Part shown: piece after piece, positions 26,650 through 36,892 of the stretch
Layout: each line of letters opens with the position of its first letter
Position numbering within the stretch: the first letter of the stretch is position 1
Assembly (NCBI RefSeq): GCF_023008585.1
Contig: NZ_CP095390.1
Coordinates: 2,170,001 to 2,234,000 of the forward strand
DNA length: 64,000 nt
Origin: Natribaculum breve
Lineage (GTDB): Archaea; Halobacteriota; Halobacteria; Halobacteriales; Natrialbaceae
Direction: 5' to 3'
Made by a program: the position numbers and the translations under genes
Notes under the pieces: model-generated
The model's database searches: none
The model's input: the letters and a program-made list of their open reading frames with translations, nothing else
What the model was told of the DNA's origin: nothing

Positions 26650-27645
26650 ATGCCACCGCACGTCAGGATCGTCAGCACCGGCGGTACGATCGCGAGCACG
26701 TCCGCAGACGAGGCGGACGAGTCGGGGAAGACGCCCTCGGAGTCGGGCGACGACCTCGTCGAGGCGGTCCCCGAGATCGCCGACCACGCCGAGATCGACG
26801 TCGTCGACGTCTGCCAGGTCTCGGGCTTCCAGATGGGCTTCGAGAACGCCGGGAGGATCGTCGACGCCGTCGAACGCGCCGCCGCCGAGGGAGTCGACGG
26901 CGTCGTCGTCACCCACGGGACCGACACGATGGCCGAGTCGGCCTACTACGTCGACCTCGCCTGCGAGGTCGACCTCCCCGTCGTCTTCACCGGCGCACAG
27001 CGGCCGTTCGACCAGCTCGGCACCGACGGGCCGACGAACCTCCTCGCGGCGGTCCGCACCGCCGCCCACGAGCGATTTCGAAGCGGCGCGTACCTCGTGT
27101 TCAACGACGCCGTCCACGCCGCCCGCTGGGTCGTGAAAGGCCACACGAGCAAACTCGAGACGTTCGAATCGCCGAACGCGAGCCCGGTCGCCGAGTTCAC
27201 GCCGAACGGCGTTCGGTTCCTCCGGGAGCCGCGGAGCTACTCGGCGTCGATTCCGGGTGCGAGAGTCGACGACGTTCGCGTCGAACTCGTCACGAACGCG
27301 ATTGGCGTCGACGGACGGGCAGTCGAGCGCGCACTCGAGGACGGGGTCGACGGCGTCGTCGTCGCGGGTACCGGACTCGGCAACACGACGGGCGCGCTCG
27401 GCGACGTCCTCGAGTCGGCGATCGACGAGGGCGTTCCCGTCGTGCTCACCTCCCGCTGTCACGCCGGGACGACGGCCGGGCTGTACGGCGGGCCGGGCGG
27501 CGGGCAGACGCTCCGCGAGGCGGGTGCGATCCCGGGTGGCGACCTCCAGCCGTGGAAAGCCCGGATCAAACTGGCGCTCGCGCTGTCGGCGAGCGGCGAC
27601 CTCGAGGACGTTCGCGACCTGTTCGAGGGGACGGACACGCTCTAG
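26650..27645 (+). CDS. ansA: L-asparaginase
   Basis: A 331-residue amidohydrolase converting asparagine to aspartate and ammonia. The two active-site motifs are present: IVSTGGTIAS with the nucleophilic threonine (residues about 7-16) and VVTHGTDTMAESAYY. The second domain has SRCHAGTTAG. There is no signal peptide, so it is cytosolic, as expected for a type I-like archaeal enzyme. The ATG at 26650 is chosen because the family core begins directly after it. It is divergent from the phosphotransferase gene. Confidence 0.9.
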   Translation: MPPHVRIVSTGGTIASTSADEADESGKTPSESGDDLVEAVPEIADHAEIDVVDVCQVSGFQMGFENAGRIVDAVERAAAEGVDGVVVTHGTDTMAESAYYVDLACEVDLPVVFTGAQRPFDQLGTDGPTNLLAAVRTAAHERFRSGAYLVFNDAVHAARWVVKGHTSKLETFESPNASPVAEFTPNGVRFLREPRSYSASIPGARVDDVRVELVTNAIGVDGRAVERALEDGVDGVVVAGTGLGNTTGALGDVLESAIDEGVPVVLTSRCHAGTTAGLYGGPGGGQTLREAGAIPGGDLQPWKARIKLALALSASGDLEDVRDLFEGTDTL

Positions 27646-27719
27646 GGGCGGATCGGAGACTCGAGTGGGCAACGATCACCGGATCGCGCCGTCCCTCGCG
27701 CCCGTCTCGGGCCAAACCG

Positions 27720-28883
27720 TCACTCGAAGGCCGCGATGCCGGTGAGATCCTGGCCCAGGATCAACGTGTGGACGTCGTGGGTCCCCTCGTAGGTGTAGAC
27801 CGTCTCCATGTTGGCGAGGTGGCGCATCGGCGAGTAGTCGGTGGTAATCCCGTTGCCGCCGAGCATCTCGCGGGCGACGCGGGCCTGCTCGCGGGCCATC
27901 CGCACGTTGTTGCGCTTGGCCAGCGAGACGTGCTGTGGACGGAGGTCACCACGTTCCTTGAGGTCCGCCAGCCGGTGGACCAGGAGCTGGCCGAGCGTGA
28001 TCTGAGACGCCATCTCCGCGAGTTTCTCCTGCTGGAGCTGGAAACGTGCGATCGGCCCACCGAACTGCTCGCGATCGAGGGCGTACTCGCGGGCGGTCTC
28101 GAAGCAGTCTCGAGCGGCCCCCACGGCGCCCCAGGCGATGCCGTAGCGGGCCTGCGTGAGACACGACAGCGGCCCCTTCATCCCCTCGACGTCGGGTAAG
28201 ACGTTCTCCTCGGGAACGCGCACGTCGTTTAAGCCGATCTCGCCCGTGATCGACGCGCGCAAGGAGAGTTTCTCGTCGATCTTGTTCGTCGTCACGCCGT
28301 CGCGGTCGGTCTCGACCAGGAAACCCCGCACCGGAGACCCCTCGCTCGAGTGGTCTTTCGCCCAGACGACGGCGACGTCGGCGATCGGCGAGTTCGTGAT
28401 CCACGTCTTCGAGCCGTTCAACACGTAGCCGTCTGAATCGCGTTCGGCCCGTGTCTCCATCGCCGACGGGTTCGAGCCGTGCTCGGGTTCGGTCAGCCCG
28501 AAACAGCCCACCGCCTCGCCCGCACCCAGTTTCGGCAGCCACTCTTCTTTCTGGTCCTCGCTGCCGAAGGCGTGGATCGAGTACATCACCAGTGCGCCCT
28601 GCACCGACGCCATCGAACGCAGCCCCGAGTCGCAGGCCTCGAGTTCCTGCATCAACAGCCCGTAGGCCGTCTCCGACACGTTCGGCGAGCCGTACCCCTC
28701 GAGGTTGGGCGCGTAAAATCCCATCTCGCCCATCTCCGGGATCAGTTCCGTGGGAAAGGTTCCCGCCTCGAAGTGATCGCCGATCTCCGGACGGACCTCC
28801 TCGTCGACGAACTCGCGGGCGGTGTCGCGGATCAGCCGTTCCTCTTCGTCGAGGTCGGCCTCGAGTTGCACGTAGTCGAGCAT
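27720..28883 (-). CDS. gcdH: Acyl-CoA dehydrogenase, glutaryl-CoA dehydrogenase type
   Basis: A 387-residue flavoprotein. Matches to the glutaryl-CoA dehydrogenase branch are strong: MASVQGALVMYSIHAFGSED, VGCFGLTEPEHGSNPSAMET and, near the C-terminus, the catalytic base in YTYEGTHDVHTLILG. It would oxidise and decarboxylate glutaryl-CoA to crotonyl-CoA in lysine or aromatic degradation, passing electrons to ETF. No other genes of such a pathway are adjacent. Substrate assignment rests on branch similarity. Confidence 0.85.
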   Translation of the reverse strand: MLDYVQLEADLDEEERLIRDTAREFVDEEVRPEIGDHFEAGTFPTELIPEMGEMGFYAPNLEGYGSPNVSETAYGLLMQELEACDSGLRSMASVQGALVMYSIHAFGSEDQKEEWLPKLGAGEAVGCFGLTEPEHGSNPSAMETRAERDSDGYVLNGSKTWITNSPIADVAVVWAKDHSSEGSPVRGFLVETDRDGVTTNKIDEKLSLRASITGEIGLNDVRVPEENVLPDVEGMKGPLSCLTQARYGIAWGAVGAARDCFETAREYALDREQFGGPIARFQLQQEKLAEMASQITLGQLLVHRLADLKERGDLRPQHVSLAKRNNVRMAREQARVAREMLGGNGITTDYSPMRHLANMETVYTYEGTHDVHTLILGQDLTGIAAFE

Positions 28884-29314
28884 GGGTAGGTTCTGAAACT
28901 GGAGAGGTGAAAAAGACTCGCGTTCGAATGCGACGAGCGTTCTGGAACGTCACACACGGACGCAGTCGTATCTCGTCACCGTCGAACGTCAGATATCGCC
29001 GGTGACGTCCGTCGACCGGCCATCGATCGTTTTTCGCAGATCTTATCACTCGCCGACAGTATTATGGTATATGATAACTAATAACAGTATGCCTGTCTGT
29101 GGGTAGGGGTACACGACCCGCGACGGGCCGCCCTCGCGCGAACGCAGGGAGTACGCAGGCCGCCCGGCCCACCTGCCAGCGACCGCGAGAGCGTCTTCCT
29201 GTCGGCGCTCGAGCGGTCCGGTCGCCGCTTTTCTCCGGGTGAACGACACCACCGAGGAGGGAACGCTCGAGTGGAACCGAAACCGTCGTCCCGAACGAAC
29301 GCCTCGAGTCGACT
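28884..29314. other. Intergenic gap without a recognisable gene
   Basis: This 431-base gap lies between divergent genes. Around 29041-29100 it becomes A/T-rich (GTATTATGGTATATGATAAC), and ACAGTAT occurs twice, at about 29056 and 29094. A short open frame on the minus strand (29046-29252) has no recognisable features. The sequence could hold promoters for both neighbours or the worn end of a mobile element. Confidence 0.5.
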
Positions 29315-30100
29315 ATGCCGACAGCCTCGAACGGATCCGTCTCGCTGTACTACGAGACCGCCGGTGACGGCGATCCCGTCGCGTTCGTCCCCGAGGCCGG
29401 TCTCGGCGGCTGGTCGTGGGGGTGGCAACACGCCGCCCTCGCCGGCCCCTTCGAGGTCGTCGTCTTCGATCCCCGCGGGACGGGCCGATCGGACGCCCCG
29501 CCGGGTCCGTACGACCTCGAGACGCTCGCAGCCGACCTCGAAGCCGTCCTCGCCGACGTCGGGGCGCGAAACGCCCACGTCGTCGGCGCTGGCCTCGGCG
29601 GCGTCGCCGCCCTCAAGGCCGCCCGGACCTCGACGCGGATCGAGACGCTGACGTTGTTCGGAACCGGCGCGCGTGGCGACGACTTCGACCTCGACCCGCT
29701 CTACGCACCGCCGGACGACCGCGACGCACTCCGTGCCTCGCTCGAGCGCGTCCTCTCGGCTGACTTCCTCGCGGAACAGCCCGCGGACCTCCTCGAGGGG
29801 ATCGTCGACTGGCGAGCCGACGGCGACGCGACCCGCGAGGGATGGGAGGCACAGACCGCCGCGCTCGAGTCGTTCGACGCGACGGCGTGGGGAGTCGAGG
29901 TGACCCAGCCCACGCTCGTCATTCACGGCACCGACGACGACCTCGTCCCGCCGGAGTCGGGTCGGACGCTCGCCGAGCAGCTCCCACGCGGGCAGTTCCA
30001 GCCGCTCGAGGGAGCAGGCCACCTCTCGTTCGTCGAGCGCTCGCGCGCGGTGAACGACCAGATCGTGGGCTTTCTCGAGGAGCACGCACTCGAGGAGTAG
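29315..30100 (+). CDS. Alpha/beta hydrolase fold protein lacking the Ser nucleophile
   Basis: A 261-residue alpha/beta hydrolase. The oxyanion-region FDPRGTGRSDAP, the acid HGTDDDLVPP and the histidine GAGHLSFVERS are all in place. At the nucleophile elbow, where GxSxG is expected, the sequence is VVGAGLGG, with glycine (GGC, residue 93) instead of serine. A single A-to-G change from AGC would produce this. The protein may therefore be a non-enzymatic member or an inactivated gene. The following AMP-binding gene starts 46 bases later on the same strand and is also degenerate. Confidence 0.85.
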   Translation: MPTASNGSVSLYYETAGDGDPVAFVPEAGLGGWSWGWQHAALAGPFEVVVFDPRGTGRSDAPPGPYDLETLAADLEAVLADVGARNAHVVGAGLGGVAALKAARTSTRIETLTLFGTGARGDDFDLDPLYAPPDDRDALRASLERVLSADFLAEQPADLLEGIVDWRADGDATREGWEAQTAALESFDATAWGVEVTQPTLVIHGTDDDLVPPESGRTLAEQLPRGQFQPLEGAGHLSFVERSRAVNDQIVGFLEEHALEE

Positions 30101-30146
30101 ATCCTGCTACACTACTACGTAGCGGGGCGTCGTAACTCGAGTCGTG

Positions 30147-31337
30147 ATGCTCTCGATCCGGCGTCGGGCGAACCTGTGGGGCGATCAGACGGCGGTCGTC
30201 GACGTCTCGGAGGCCCGGCGCGACGCGCCCGCGAGTACCGTCGACGAGACGCGGATCTCGTACGCCGAACTCGCTGCCCTCGCCGACCGGGCCGCGACCG
30301 GACTCGCGACGGACGGGATCGGTGCCGGCGACGTCGTCTGCGTCGTCAGTCGGAACCGGATCGCCTCGATCGCCCTGTTTTTCGCCTGCCACCGGCTCGG
30401 CGTGACGTTCGCGCCGATCTCCCACCGGTCGACGCCTGCGACCGTCGGCGACCCGATCGATCGAATCGATCCCGACCTCGTCGTCTACGAACCGGCTCAG
30501 CGCGATCTGATCCGGGCGCTATCTCGAGAAGCGACGGCCACGTTCGACGACGTCGTGGTGGACGAATCGACGGGGGTCGCTCCCGAAACGGCCACCGCAA
30601 GCGAAGACGGGCCGCTGTGTTACCTGCACGACGACGGTGGATCCCCGGTCGTCGCGTTCTCCCGCGAGACCGTCGAGCGAAACTGCATCGCGAGCGCGGC
30701 CACGTGGGGGCTCGGTCGGACCGATCGCGTGCCGCTTTTCCTCCCGCTGTCGACGTTCGACGGGCTGTTCCGGGTCACACTCCCGCTGCTCTACGTCGGC
30801 GGGACGATCCTGCTCGACCGGGCGTTCGATCCCGGCGACGCGCTCGAGGCGATCCGCCAGGAGGACGCGACCCTGCTCGTCGGACGAGCCGTGGAGTTCC
30901 GGGAACTCGCCGCTCGCGGGTTCGACGACGGACTCGAGTCGGTCTCGCGGGCCATCAGCGAAACGTCCGTCGACGAGGAGATCCACGCGGCGTTTCGCGA
31001 ACGAGGCGTTCCACTGACTCGCGCCCGTGGTTTCCTCGAGTGTCCAAACGCCCTGACGGAGCCGTCGGCGGGCGTCGACGAGACCCGTTTCCAGCCGGTT
31101 CTGGGCTGCGAGGCGCGACTCGTCGACGACGGCGTCGTCGAAGGCGTGGCCGAGGGACGCCTGCAGCTGTCGGGACCGGTCGTCGCCGACGGATACGTGA
31201 GTCCTGCCGGCACTGGCGACGGCGACGACACCGCGGACTCGAGCGGCGACCGCGACGGTGGCGCGTTCGTCGACGGCTGGTTCGAGACTGGCGAACGGTT
31301 CCGTCGTAGCGAGGACGGACGGTACGCCCCATCCTGA
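30147..31337 (+). CDS. Degenerate, truncated AMP-binding (ANL) protein
   Basis: A 396-residue protein resembling the N-terminal domain of acyl-CoA synthetases: ISYAELAALADRAATGLA, the HRLGVTFAPISHR core and the late DGWFETGERF. The ATP loop normally YTSGTTGxPKG is replaced by CYLHDDGGSPVVAFS, and the hinge GDL/GD motif by GERF. The chain ends at about the hinge, so the roughly 110-residue C-terminal domain with the catalytic lysine is absent. No continuation is visible in other frames downstream. It is unlikely to be an active ligase. The ATG at 30147 is preferred to the GTG at 30144. Confidence 0.75.
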   Translation: MLSIRRRANLWGDQTAVVDVSEARRDAPASTVDETRISYAELAALADRAATGLATDGIGAGDVVCVVSRNRIASIALFFACHRLGVTFAPISHRSTPATVGDPIDRIDPDLVVYEPAQRDLIRALSREATATFDDVVVDESTGVAPETATASEDGPLCYLHDDGGSPVVAFSRETVERNCIASAATWGLGRTDRVPLFLPLSTFDGLFRVTLPLLYVGGTILLDRAFDPGDALEAIRQEDATLLVGRAVEFRELAARGFDDGLESVSRAISETSVDEEIHAAFRERGVPLTRARGFLECPNALTEPSAGVDETRFQPVLGCEARLVDDGVVEGVAEGRLQLSGPVVADGYVSPAGTGDGDDTADSSGDRDGGAFVDGWFETGERFRRSEDGRYAPS

Positions 31338-31434
31338 CGACGTTACCGGCTTCGGTCGTCGCCGCGCTCGCGGCTCGCGGCACCGCCGACACCGGGCGGA
31401 AGGTCTATTTTCACGGAGCCATCAGAAACGTGTG

Positions 31435-32154
31435 ATGAGTCGACCCCGAATCGCCGTCCTCAACGCGGCCCACGAGGACGCGAACACGACGCGGAACTTT
31501 CGGCGCGAACTCGACGCCTCGCTGGCGGAGTTCGACGCCACCGCCGGCCACACCCCCGAGACGTTCGACTTCGACGCCGTCGTCGTCACGGGCTCGCGGT
31601 CGTCGGTCTACGACGACGAGGCGTGGATTTCCCCCACCAGAGAGTGGGTGAACGACGCGATCGATCGCGGACTCCCGTGTCTCGGCGTCTGCTGGGGCCA
31701 CCAGCTGCTGGCCGACGTCCTCGGGGGCACCGTCCGTGACATGGGTGCCTACGAGATCGGCTACAGCGAGATCGAGCGGGTCGGCGATTCGCGGCTGTTC
31801 GAGGGGATCGACGACCGGTTCGTCGCGTTCACCTCCCACCAGGACGAGGTCGCGACGCTTCCGCCCGATGCCGACCCGCTCGCGGCAAACGAGTACTCCA
31901 ACCACGGCTTCCGAAAGGACCACGTCTTCGGCGTCCAGTTTCATCCCGAGTACGACCAGAAGACCGCCCGCGAACTGACGCTGCGAAAGGAGTTCGACGA
32001 GAAACGAAAAGCGCGGATCCTCGAGAGCATCACCGCCGAGAACCACGCCGAGACCGGTCAGGCGAAACTCGTCTTCGAGAACTTCCTCGAGTACGTCCGG
32101 GAGGTGCGACCGTCGACGGCCGCGACCGACGGCGACCACGACGCGTCGACCTGA
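31435..32154 (+). CDS. Class I glutamine amidotransferase-like protein
   Basis: A 239-residue single-domain glutaminase. The nucleophile elbow is LGVCWGHQLLADVLGG with the Cys, and the triad His-Glu is in FGVQFHPEYDQKT. VVTGSRSSVYDDEAW replaces the usual G-G-P oxyanion strand. Relatives act as GMP-synthase-like or gamma-glutamyl-hydrolysing enzymes. It has no adjacent synthetase, so its acceptor is unknown. The ATG at 31435 begins MSRPRIAVLNAAHED. A pseudogene follows. Confidence 0.85.
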   Translation: MSRPRIAVLNAAHEDANTTRNFRRELDASLAEFDATAGHTPETFDFDAVVVTGSRSSVYDDEAWISPTREWVNDAIDRGLPCLGVCWGHQLLADVLGGTVRDMGAYEIGYSEIERVGDSRLFEGIDDRFVAFTSHQDEVATLPPDADPLAANEYSNHGFRKDHVFGVQFHPEYDQKTARELTLRKEFDEKRKARILESITAENHAETGQAKLVFENFLEYVREVRPSTAATDGDHDAST

Positions 32155-32190
32155 CGCTCGACCGACCTCGAGCATCGACGATCTAAACGC

Positions 32191-33151
32191 CTGCAGGTCG
32201 ACGAATACGGGTTCTGTGCTACAGGCGGCACTCGCGAATTCGAGCGCAACGGCTGGGACGACCGTTCCAGACGATCATCTCGTTGTCCGACGGCTACACC
32301 AATCGTGGACCGGACCCGATCGGTATCGCCGAAACGGCCGCCGAGCGCGACGTCGAGATCAGCACCATCGGCGTCGGCGGCGGCATCGACGAGAACGAAC
32401 TCCGGGAGATCGCCGGCATTACCGGTGGTGACTTCTATCACGTCCAGGACGCCGACGACCTGCCCGACACCTTCGAGCGGGTCGCCGAGAACCAGACCGG
32501 CGTCGACCTCGAGGACACCAACGGCGACGGCATTCCCGACCGGGTTGCGGAGATGGACCTGGCGATGCCGACCGGCGAACCCGGCGTCGTCGGCGAACCG
32601 CTGAACCTCGATCCGATCGCGCTGGACACGAGTGGCGACGGCATCCGCGACAACGAGACGGTCGACATCAACTATCGCGTCTTCCAGGAGGACAACGAGA
32701 CGAAACTGCACGCGTCGGTCACCGACGCCGAACACCACCCCGCCCGGATCGACACGACCGGTGATGGGCTGACCGACCGAGAACAGTTCGAGGGCTGGGA
32801 GATCGAGGTCGACGACGATCCCGATGATCCCGCCGCGTTCACGATGGCGATGCTCGAGGACGTCCCTGCGGATGCCGCTGCCGACGAGCTGATGGTCTCG
32901 ACGTTACTGCGAGGGGTCCCTCCGGCGTTCGTCCGCCTCGACGATCGGGACGACGAGACCATCGTTTCGAAGGTCATAGCTCTCGACGCCGACGTCGCCA
33001 AAGTGGATCTGCTCGTCAGCCTCGGCCGTGTCGCTCGCGAGGGCGGCCGCACGGAGGAGGGTCTCCGAGAAATGGATCGATTCCTCGAGAATCTCGGGGA
33101 CTCGAGGACGTCGAGGGGATCGAGCAGCGCATCCGAGACCGCCTGCTCTGA
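32191..33151 (+). pseudogene. Remnant of a VWA-domain surface protein
   Basis: A decayed gene with no start. From 32191 one frame reads the end of a VWA domain (TREFERNGWDDRSR). Near 32266 one base is missing, and the next frame continues with QTIISLSDGYTNRGPD, then Ca-binding-type repeats EDTNGDGIPDRV, DTSGDGIRDNE and DTTGDGLTDREQFEGWEIEV. Near 33100 a second shift occurs; the other frame then reads GLEDVEGIEQRIRDRLL and stops at 33149-33151. The N-terminal signal and most of the VWA domain are gone; the gene is pressed against the amidotransferase stop at 32154. Intact haloarchaeal relatives are large secreted proteins. Confidence 0.75.
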
Positions 33152-33251
33152 TCGAATCTATCGCGCCTCTCGATGGGTGATGAGAAGGCTCGAGATTTCC
33201 GTCGCGATAACGCGCTATCGAAACCGATACCGGAGAAGAACTCGCGAACGC

Positions 33252-36026
33252 TTACGCGTTCAGCACCTGTCGCAACACGTCGGGAGCGTCCTCGAGGGCG
33301 TCCTCGAGGGCGTCGGCGTCCGGGCCGCCGCCCTGGGCGAAGTCCGGCGGGCCACCGCCGCCGCCGCCGACTTTCTGGGCGAGTTCGCCGACGACCTCGC
33401 CGGCGTTGACGCCGGTGCCGTCGGGGACGGCGACGACGAACTGGGCACCGTCGGCACCGCTGCCGAGGACGGCGATCTTGCCGTCGTCGACCAGCGCGTT
33501 CGCCGTGGCTCGAAGTTCGTCCATGTCGGCGTCGATCCGCTGGACCACCGCGGTCGCGTCGCCGACGTCGACCTCCTCACCGCCACCGCCGCCACCGGCG
33601 CGGGCCGCCGCGAGCTGTTCTTTCAGGTCCTCGATCTGCTTGCCCCGGTCCTTCCACTCCTCGAAGAACCGTTCTGCGGTCTCGGGGACCTCCTCGGGCG
33701 AGACGTCTAAGACGTCTGCGGCCTCGTAGAGGGCGTCTTCGGTGCGCTGGGTCGCTTCGATCGCGGCGTCGCCGGCGGCGAAGGTGATCCGCTCGACGCC
33801 GTCCTGGACGCGTTCGGTCGAGCGAATCTTGATCGCGCCGATGTTGCCGGTGCGGGCGACGTGGGTGCCACCACAGGCCTGGACGTCCTCGGCGACGTGG
33901 ATCAGCCGAATGTTCGTCCCCGGCGGAATGCCGCCCTGGTAGAGGTCGAAGCCGTGTTCGGCCTCGGCCTCGTGGCGGTGGGGCCACTCCTGGCTGACGG
34001 AGGTGTTCTCCATCACGATGCCGTTTGCGACGCGTTCGATCCGTTTGACGTCCGCTCGAGAGATGCGCTCGTAGTGGCGCAGGTCGATCCGAGAGGATTC
34101 GACGCCCTTCTGGGCACCGGCCTGTCGGACGTGATCGCCGAGGACCTGCCGGGCCGAGTGGATGATGACGTGGGTGGCCGTGTGGTGGCGCATCAGCTGA
34201 CGGCGACGGGTAGCGTCGATCTGTCCGTTGACGAACTCGCCTTTGCTCAGCGGCTCGTCGGTCCGGTGGAGGATGACGTCGTCGTCGATCTGGACGTCGC
34301 GAACGTCGACTGTCGTCTCGTCGGTCGAGAGCGTCCCCCGGTCTGCGGGCTGGCCACCGCCTTCGGGGTAGAACATCGTCTGGTCCAGGACGACGTCGTA
34401 GCCGTCTTCGCGCTCGAAGACGTCGAGGACGACCGCCTCGAACTGCGTGCGTTGCTGGTCGTCGTAGTAGAGTTTCTCCGTCTTCGGGAGGTCCTCGAAG
34501 CGTTCGTCTTCGCTCTCTTCGTCCACCTCGAGTTCGGCGGCGGTGTCGTGGCGCTCGGCGACGAGGCTGTAGAAGTCGTCCGGTACCTGGACCTCCGCGC
34601 CGACGTCGCTCGCGATCTCCTCGACCATGTCCGGCTGGATGCCGTGGCTGTCGTAGAGTTCGATCAACTCGGTCGTCGGGATCGCCTCGCCGCGGTCGGC
34701 GTACTCCCGGGCCAGCTGTTCGACGCGACGGCCGCCACGCTCCAGGGTCTCGCGATACTTTTCGACCTCGTTGCGGACGATGTCGCGGATCGTGTCCCGG
34801 TTTTCGTACTCGAGGCGTTCGGCCTGCATGTCGACGAGTTCGTCAAGCGGCGCGTCGACGCCGACGTTGTCACAGAGGCGTTTCGTCCGGCGAAGGACCA
34901 TCCGCGCCAGGTAGCCGGTGCCGACGTTCGAGGGGACGATACCGTCGCCGAACATGTACGCCAGCGTCCGGCAGTGGTCTGCGATGGCGTAGATGTCCTC
35001 GAGGGGTTCCATCAGGTCCTCGAGTCGCTCGCGGTCGACGTCGAGGCGGTCTGCGATGTCGCCGCGGGCGGTCTCCATGTCCTCGGCCTCGTCGATGTCC
35101 ATGTAGCCCGCGAGCTTCGAGGCGCGGTGGAGCAGCGCCTCCTCCTCGTCGGTGTACTCGAGTCCGGCGTTGTCCTTCAGGAACTCGATCGTATCGGGGT
35201 AGACGGCCTCGTAGACGGTCGGCGTCCCCTGGGACACCCACGTCCACCGCTCGAGTCCGTAGCCGGTGTCGACGATGTAGGTGTCCATCGGGCTGTAGCG
35301 GTTGCCGTCTTTCATCTCGTACTCGCCGTCGGGGTCCTGTTCCATCGACATGAAGACGAGCGTGGCGAGTTCGACGCCCCGGAAGATGACCTCGATCGCC
35401 GGCCCCGCGTTGCCGCCGCCGACCCACGGATCCTCGATGTAGATGACTTCCTCGAGATCGACGCCCAGCGAGTCGAAGAAGCCGTCACAGAGTTCGACGG
35501 TCCGGTCCTTCCAGTAGACCTCGCCCTCGTAGGCGTACTCCTCGTCGGCGTCTTCGCGCGTGTTGAACGCGTGGTGGGCCATCATCTCGAAGGCCATCGT
35601 GTGTCGGCCCGTCTTGCCGACGTTGTCGATGTCCTGCATCCGGATACAGGGCTGTGAGATGGTCAGCGGGTTCGCCGGCGGCGGCGTCTCCCCGCTCGTG
35701 ACGAGCGGCTGGAAGTCGTAGATCGACGCCTGGGTCAACAGGACGTCGTCGCGCCAGCGGTTCGCCGCGACGGGGTAGGGGTCGATGCGCTCGTGGTCGT
35801 GCTCTTCGAAAAACGAGAGGAACGTCTCGCGCATCTCCTCTAAGCTGTACTCGTCGTCGAACCCTGGGTTGTCGATGAAGCTGTAGTCCTCACACGGCGG
35901 TTCCCCACACGTCGTGCGGTCGTGATCGCGCGTCCAGAAGTGCGCGCCACACTTCGAGCACTCCTTTCGCTCGAAGCCTTCCTCCTCGAAATAGTCGAGG
36001 CGGTACTCTTCCTCGAGTTCGCTCAT
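33252..36026 (-). CDS. alaS: Alanyl-tRNA synthetase, archaeal type
   Basis: A 924-residue class II synthetase charging tRNA-Ala. The archaeal N-terminal zinc motif ([19 protein letters not shown]) precedes the catalytic core, which has [18 protein letters not shown]. The editing domain shows [17 protein letters not shown] and [12 protein letters not shown] Gly-rich GGGGGGEE spacer separates the C-terminal C-Ala domain. I chose [18 protein letters not shown] at 36026; the longer open frame upstream is arginine-rich shadow sequence. It is divergent from tspO. Confidence 0.96.
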   Translation of the reverse strand: MSELEEEYRLDYFEEEGFERKECSKCGAHFWTRDHDRTTCGEPPCEDYSFIDNPGFDDEYSLEEMRETFLSFFEEHDHERIDPYPVAANRWRDDVLLTQASIYDFQPLVTSGETPPPANPLTISQPCIRMQDIDNVGKTGRHTMAFEMMAHHAFNTREDADEEYAYEGEVYWKDRTVELCDGFFDSLGVDLEEVIYIEDPWVGGGNAGPAIEVIFRGVELATLVFMSMEQDPDGEYEMKDGNRYSPMDTYIVDTGYGLERWTWVSQGTPTVYEAVYPDTIEFLKDNAGLEYTDEEEALLHRASKLAGYMDIDEAEDMETARGDIADRLDVDRERLEDLMEPLEDIYAIADHCRTLAYMFGDGIVPSNVGTGYLARMVLRRTKRLCDNVGVDAPLDELVDMQAERLEYENRDTIRDIVRNEVEKYRETLERGGRRVEQLAREYADRGEAIPTTELIELYDSHGIQPDMVEEIASDVGAEVQVPDDFYSLVAERHDTAAELEVDEESEDERFEDLPKTEKLYYDDQQRTQFEAVVLDVFEREDGYDVVLDQTMFYPEGGGQPADRGTLSTDETTVDVRDVQIDDDVILHRTDEPLSKGEFVNGQIDATRRRQLMRHHTATHVIIHSARQVLGDHVRQAGAQKGVESSRIDLRHYERISRADVKRIERVANGIVMENTSVSQEWPHRHEAEAEHGFDLYQGGIPPGTNIRLIHVAEDVQACGGTHVARTGNIGAIKIRSTERVQDGVERITFAAGDAAIEATQRTEDALYEAADVLDVSPEEVPETAERFFEEWKDRGKQIEDLKEQLAAARAGGGGGGEEVDVGDATAVVQRIDADMDELRATANALVDDGKIAVLGSGADGAQFVVAVPDGTGVNAGEVVGELAQKVGGGGGGPPDFAQGGGPDADALEDALEDAPDVLRQVLNA

Positions 36027-36213
36027 TAGACTCACATGACCATGCAGCGGGTAAAACAGTTCCGGGACGGAGACCCGAACGCGGGCCTCTCGCCGTAGAG
36101 GGCGTCGATTCGGCCGACGAGCCCCGGCTGGACGCCGCCGCCGGCCGGGAAGACGCGACCGACGCTCGCGTCGGGGCCAACGACTACGGTCGTGGTCGAC
36201 GTACGTTCTCGCG

Positions 36214-36738
36214 ATGGGATCGAGAGAATCCACTCACGCCGGCGAGGTGAACTCGAGACGACCGAGATGGCGAGAACTGCTTACCGCGCTCGCGTTCGTC
36301 GTCGGCGTCAACGCCGTCGGTGCAGCACCCGCCCTCCTCGGCGGTCCGAACTCGGCGTGGTTCCAGACGCTCGAGAAGCCGGCGTTTTACCCGCCTGGCT
36401 GGCTGTTCGGCGTCGTCTGGACGATCCTCTTTACCCTGCTGGGCGTCGCGTGCTACCTGGTCTATCGGCGAGGACTCGAGCGACGTGCAGTCAGGCTCGC
36501 ACTCGGCGCGTTCGTCGTGCAGATGGTCGTCAACGTCACCTGGACGCCCACCTTTTTTACGCTGCAGGCACCACTCCTCGCGCTCGGCATCGTCGCCGTG
36601 CTGTTCGTCCTCGTCGCCGCGACGATCGCGGCGTTCGCTCGCGTCGATCGGCTGGCGGCCGTCCTCCTCGTTCCCTACCTGCTGTGGGTCGGTTTCGCGA
36701 CCGTGCTCAACTACGCGATCTGGTCGATAAACGCGTGA
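36214..36738 (+). CDS. tspO: TspO/MBR-family membrane protein
   Basis: A 174-residue protein with five predicted membrane helices. Family motifs are [18 protein letters not shown] (with the tryptophans of the porphyrin/ligand pocket), the mid-helix NVTWTPTFF and the C-terminal [17 protein letters not shown]. TspO proteins bind porphyrins or sterols and modulate stress or oxygen/light responses. The first about 15 residues are basic and cytoplasmic. It stands alone between alaS and a histidine kinase. Confidence 0.92.
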   Translation: MGSRESTHAGEVNSRRPRWRELLTALAFVVGVNAVGAAPALLGGPNSAWFQTLEKPAFYPPGWLFGVVWTILFTLLGVACYLVYRRGLERRAVRLALGAFVVQMVVNVTWTPTFFTLQAPLLALGIVAVLFVLVAATIAAFARVDRLAAVLLVPYLLWVGFATVLNYAIWSINA

Positions 36739-36892
36739 GATCGACCGCGACGATTCGGCGGGTCGACGTCGGAACGGGACTGAGTCGACTCCCCTCGAGT
36801 CCGGGTCAGGTTCATTGCTCGAATGCGATAAATTATTAGATTAGCTCTGTATCGGTAAGATCGGACACACCGCTCTCGAGGAATCCACACGG

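Noticed and set aside
29046..29252. A 68-codon minus-strand frame between two genes
   Set aside because: No recognisable domain, no acidic bias, and no TATA box at a suitable distance.
31338..31434. A frameshifted C-terminal domain of the AMP-binding protein
   Set aside because: I read the downstream frames up to the next gene and found no A-domain C-terminal motifs; the truncation is real, not a shift.
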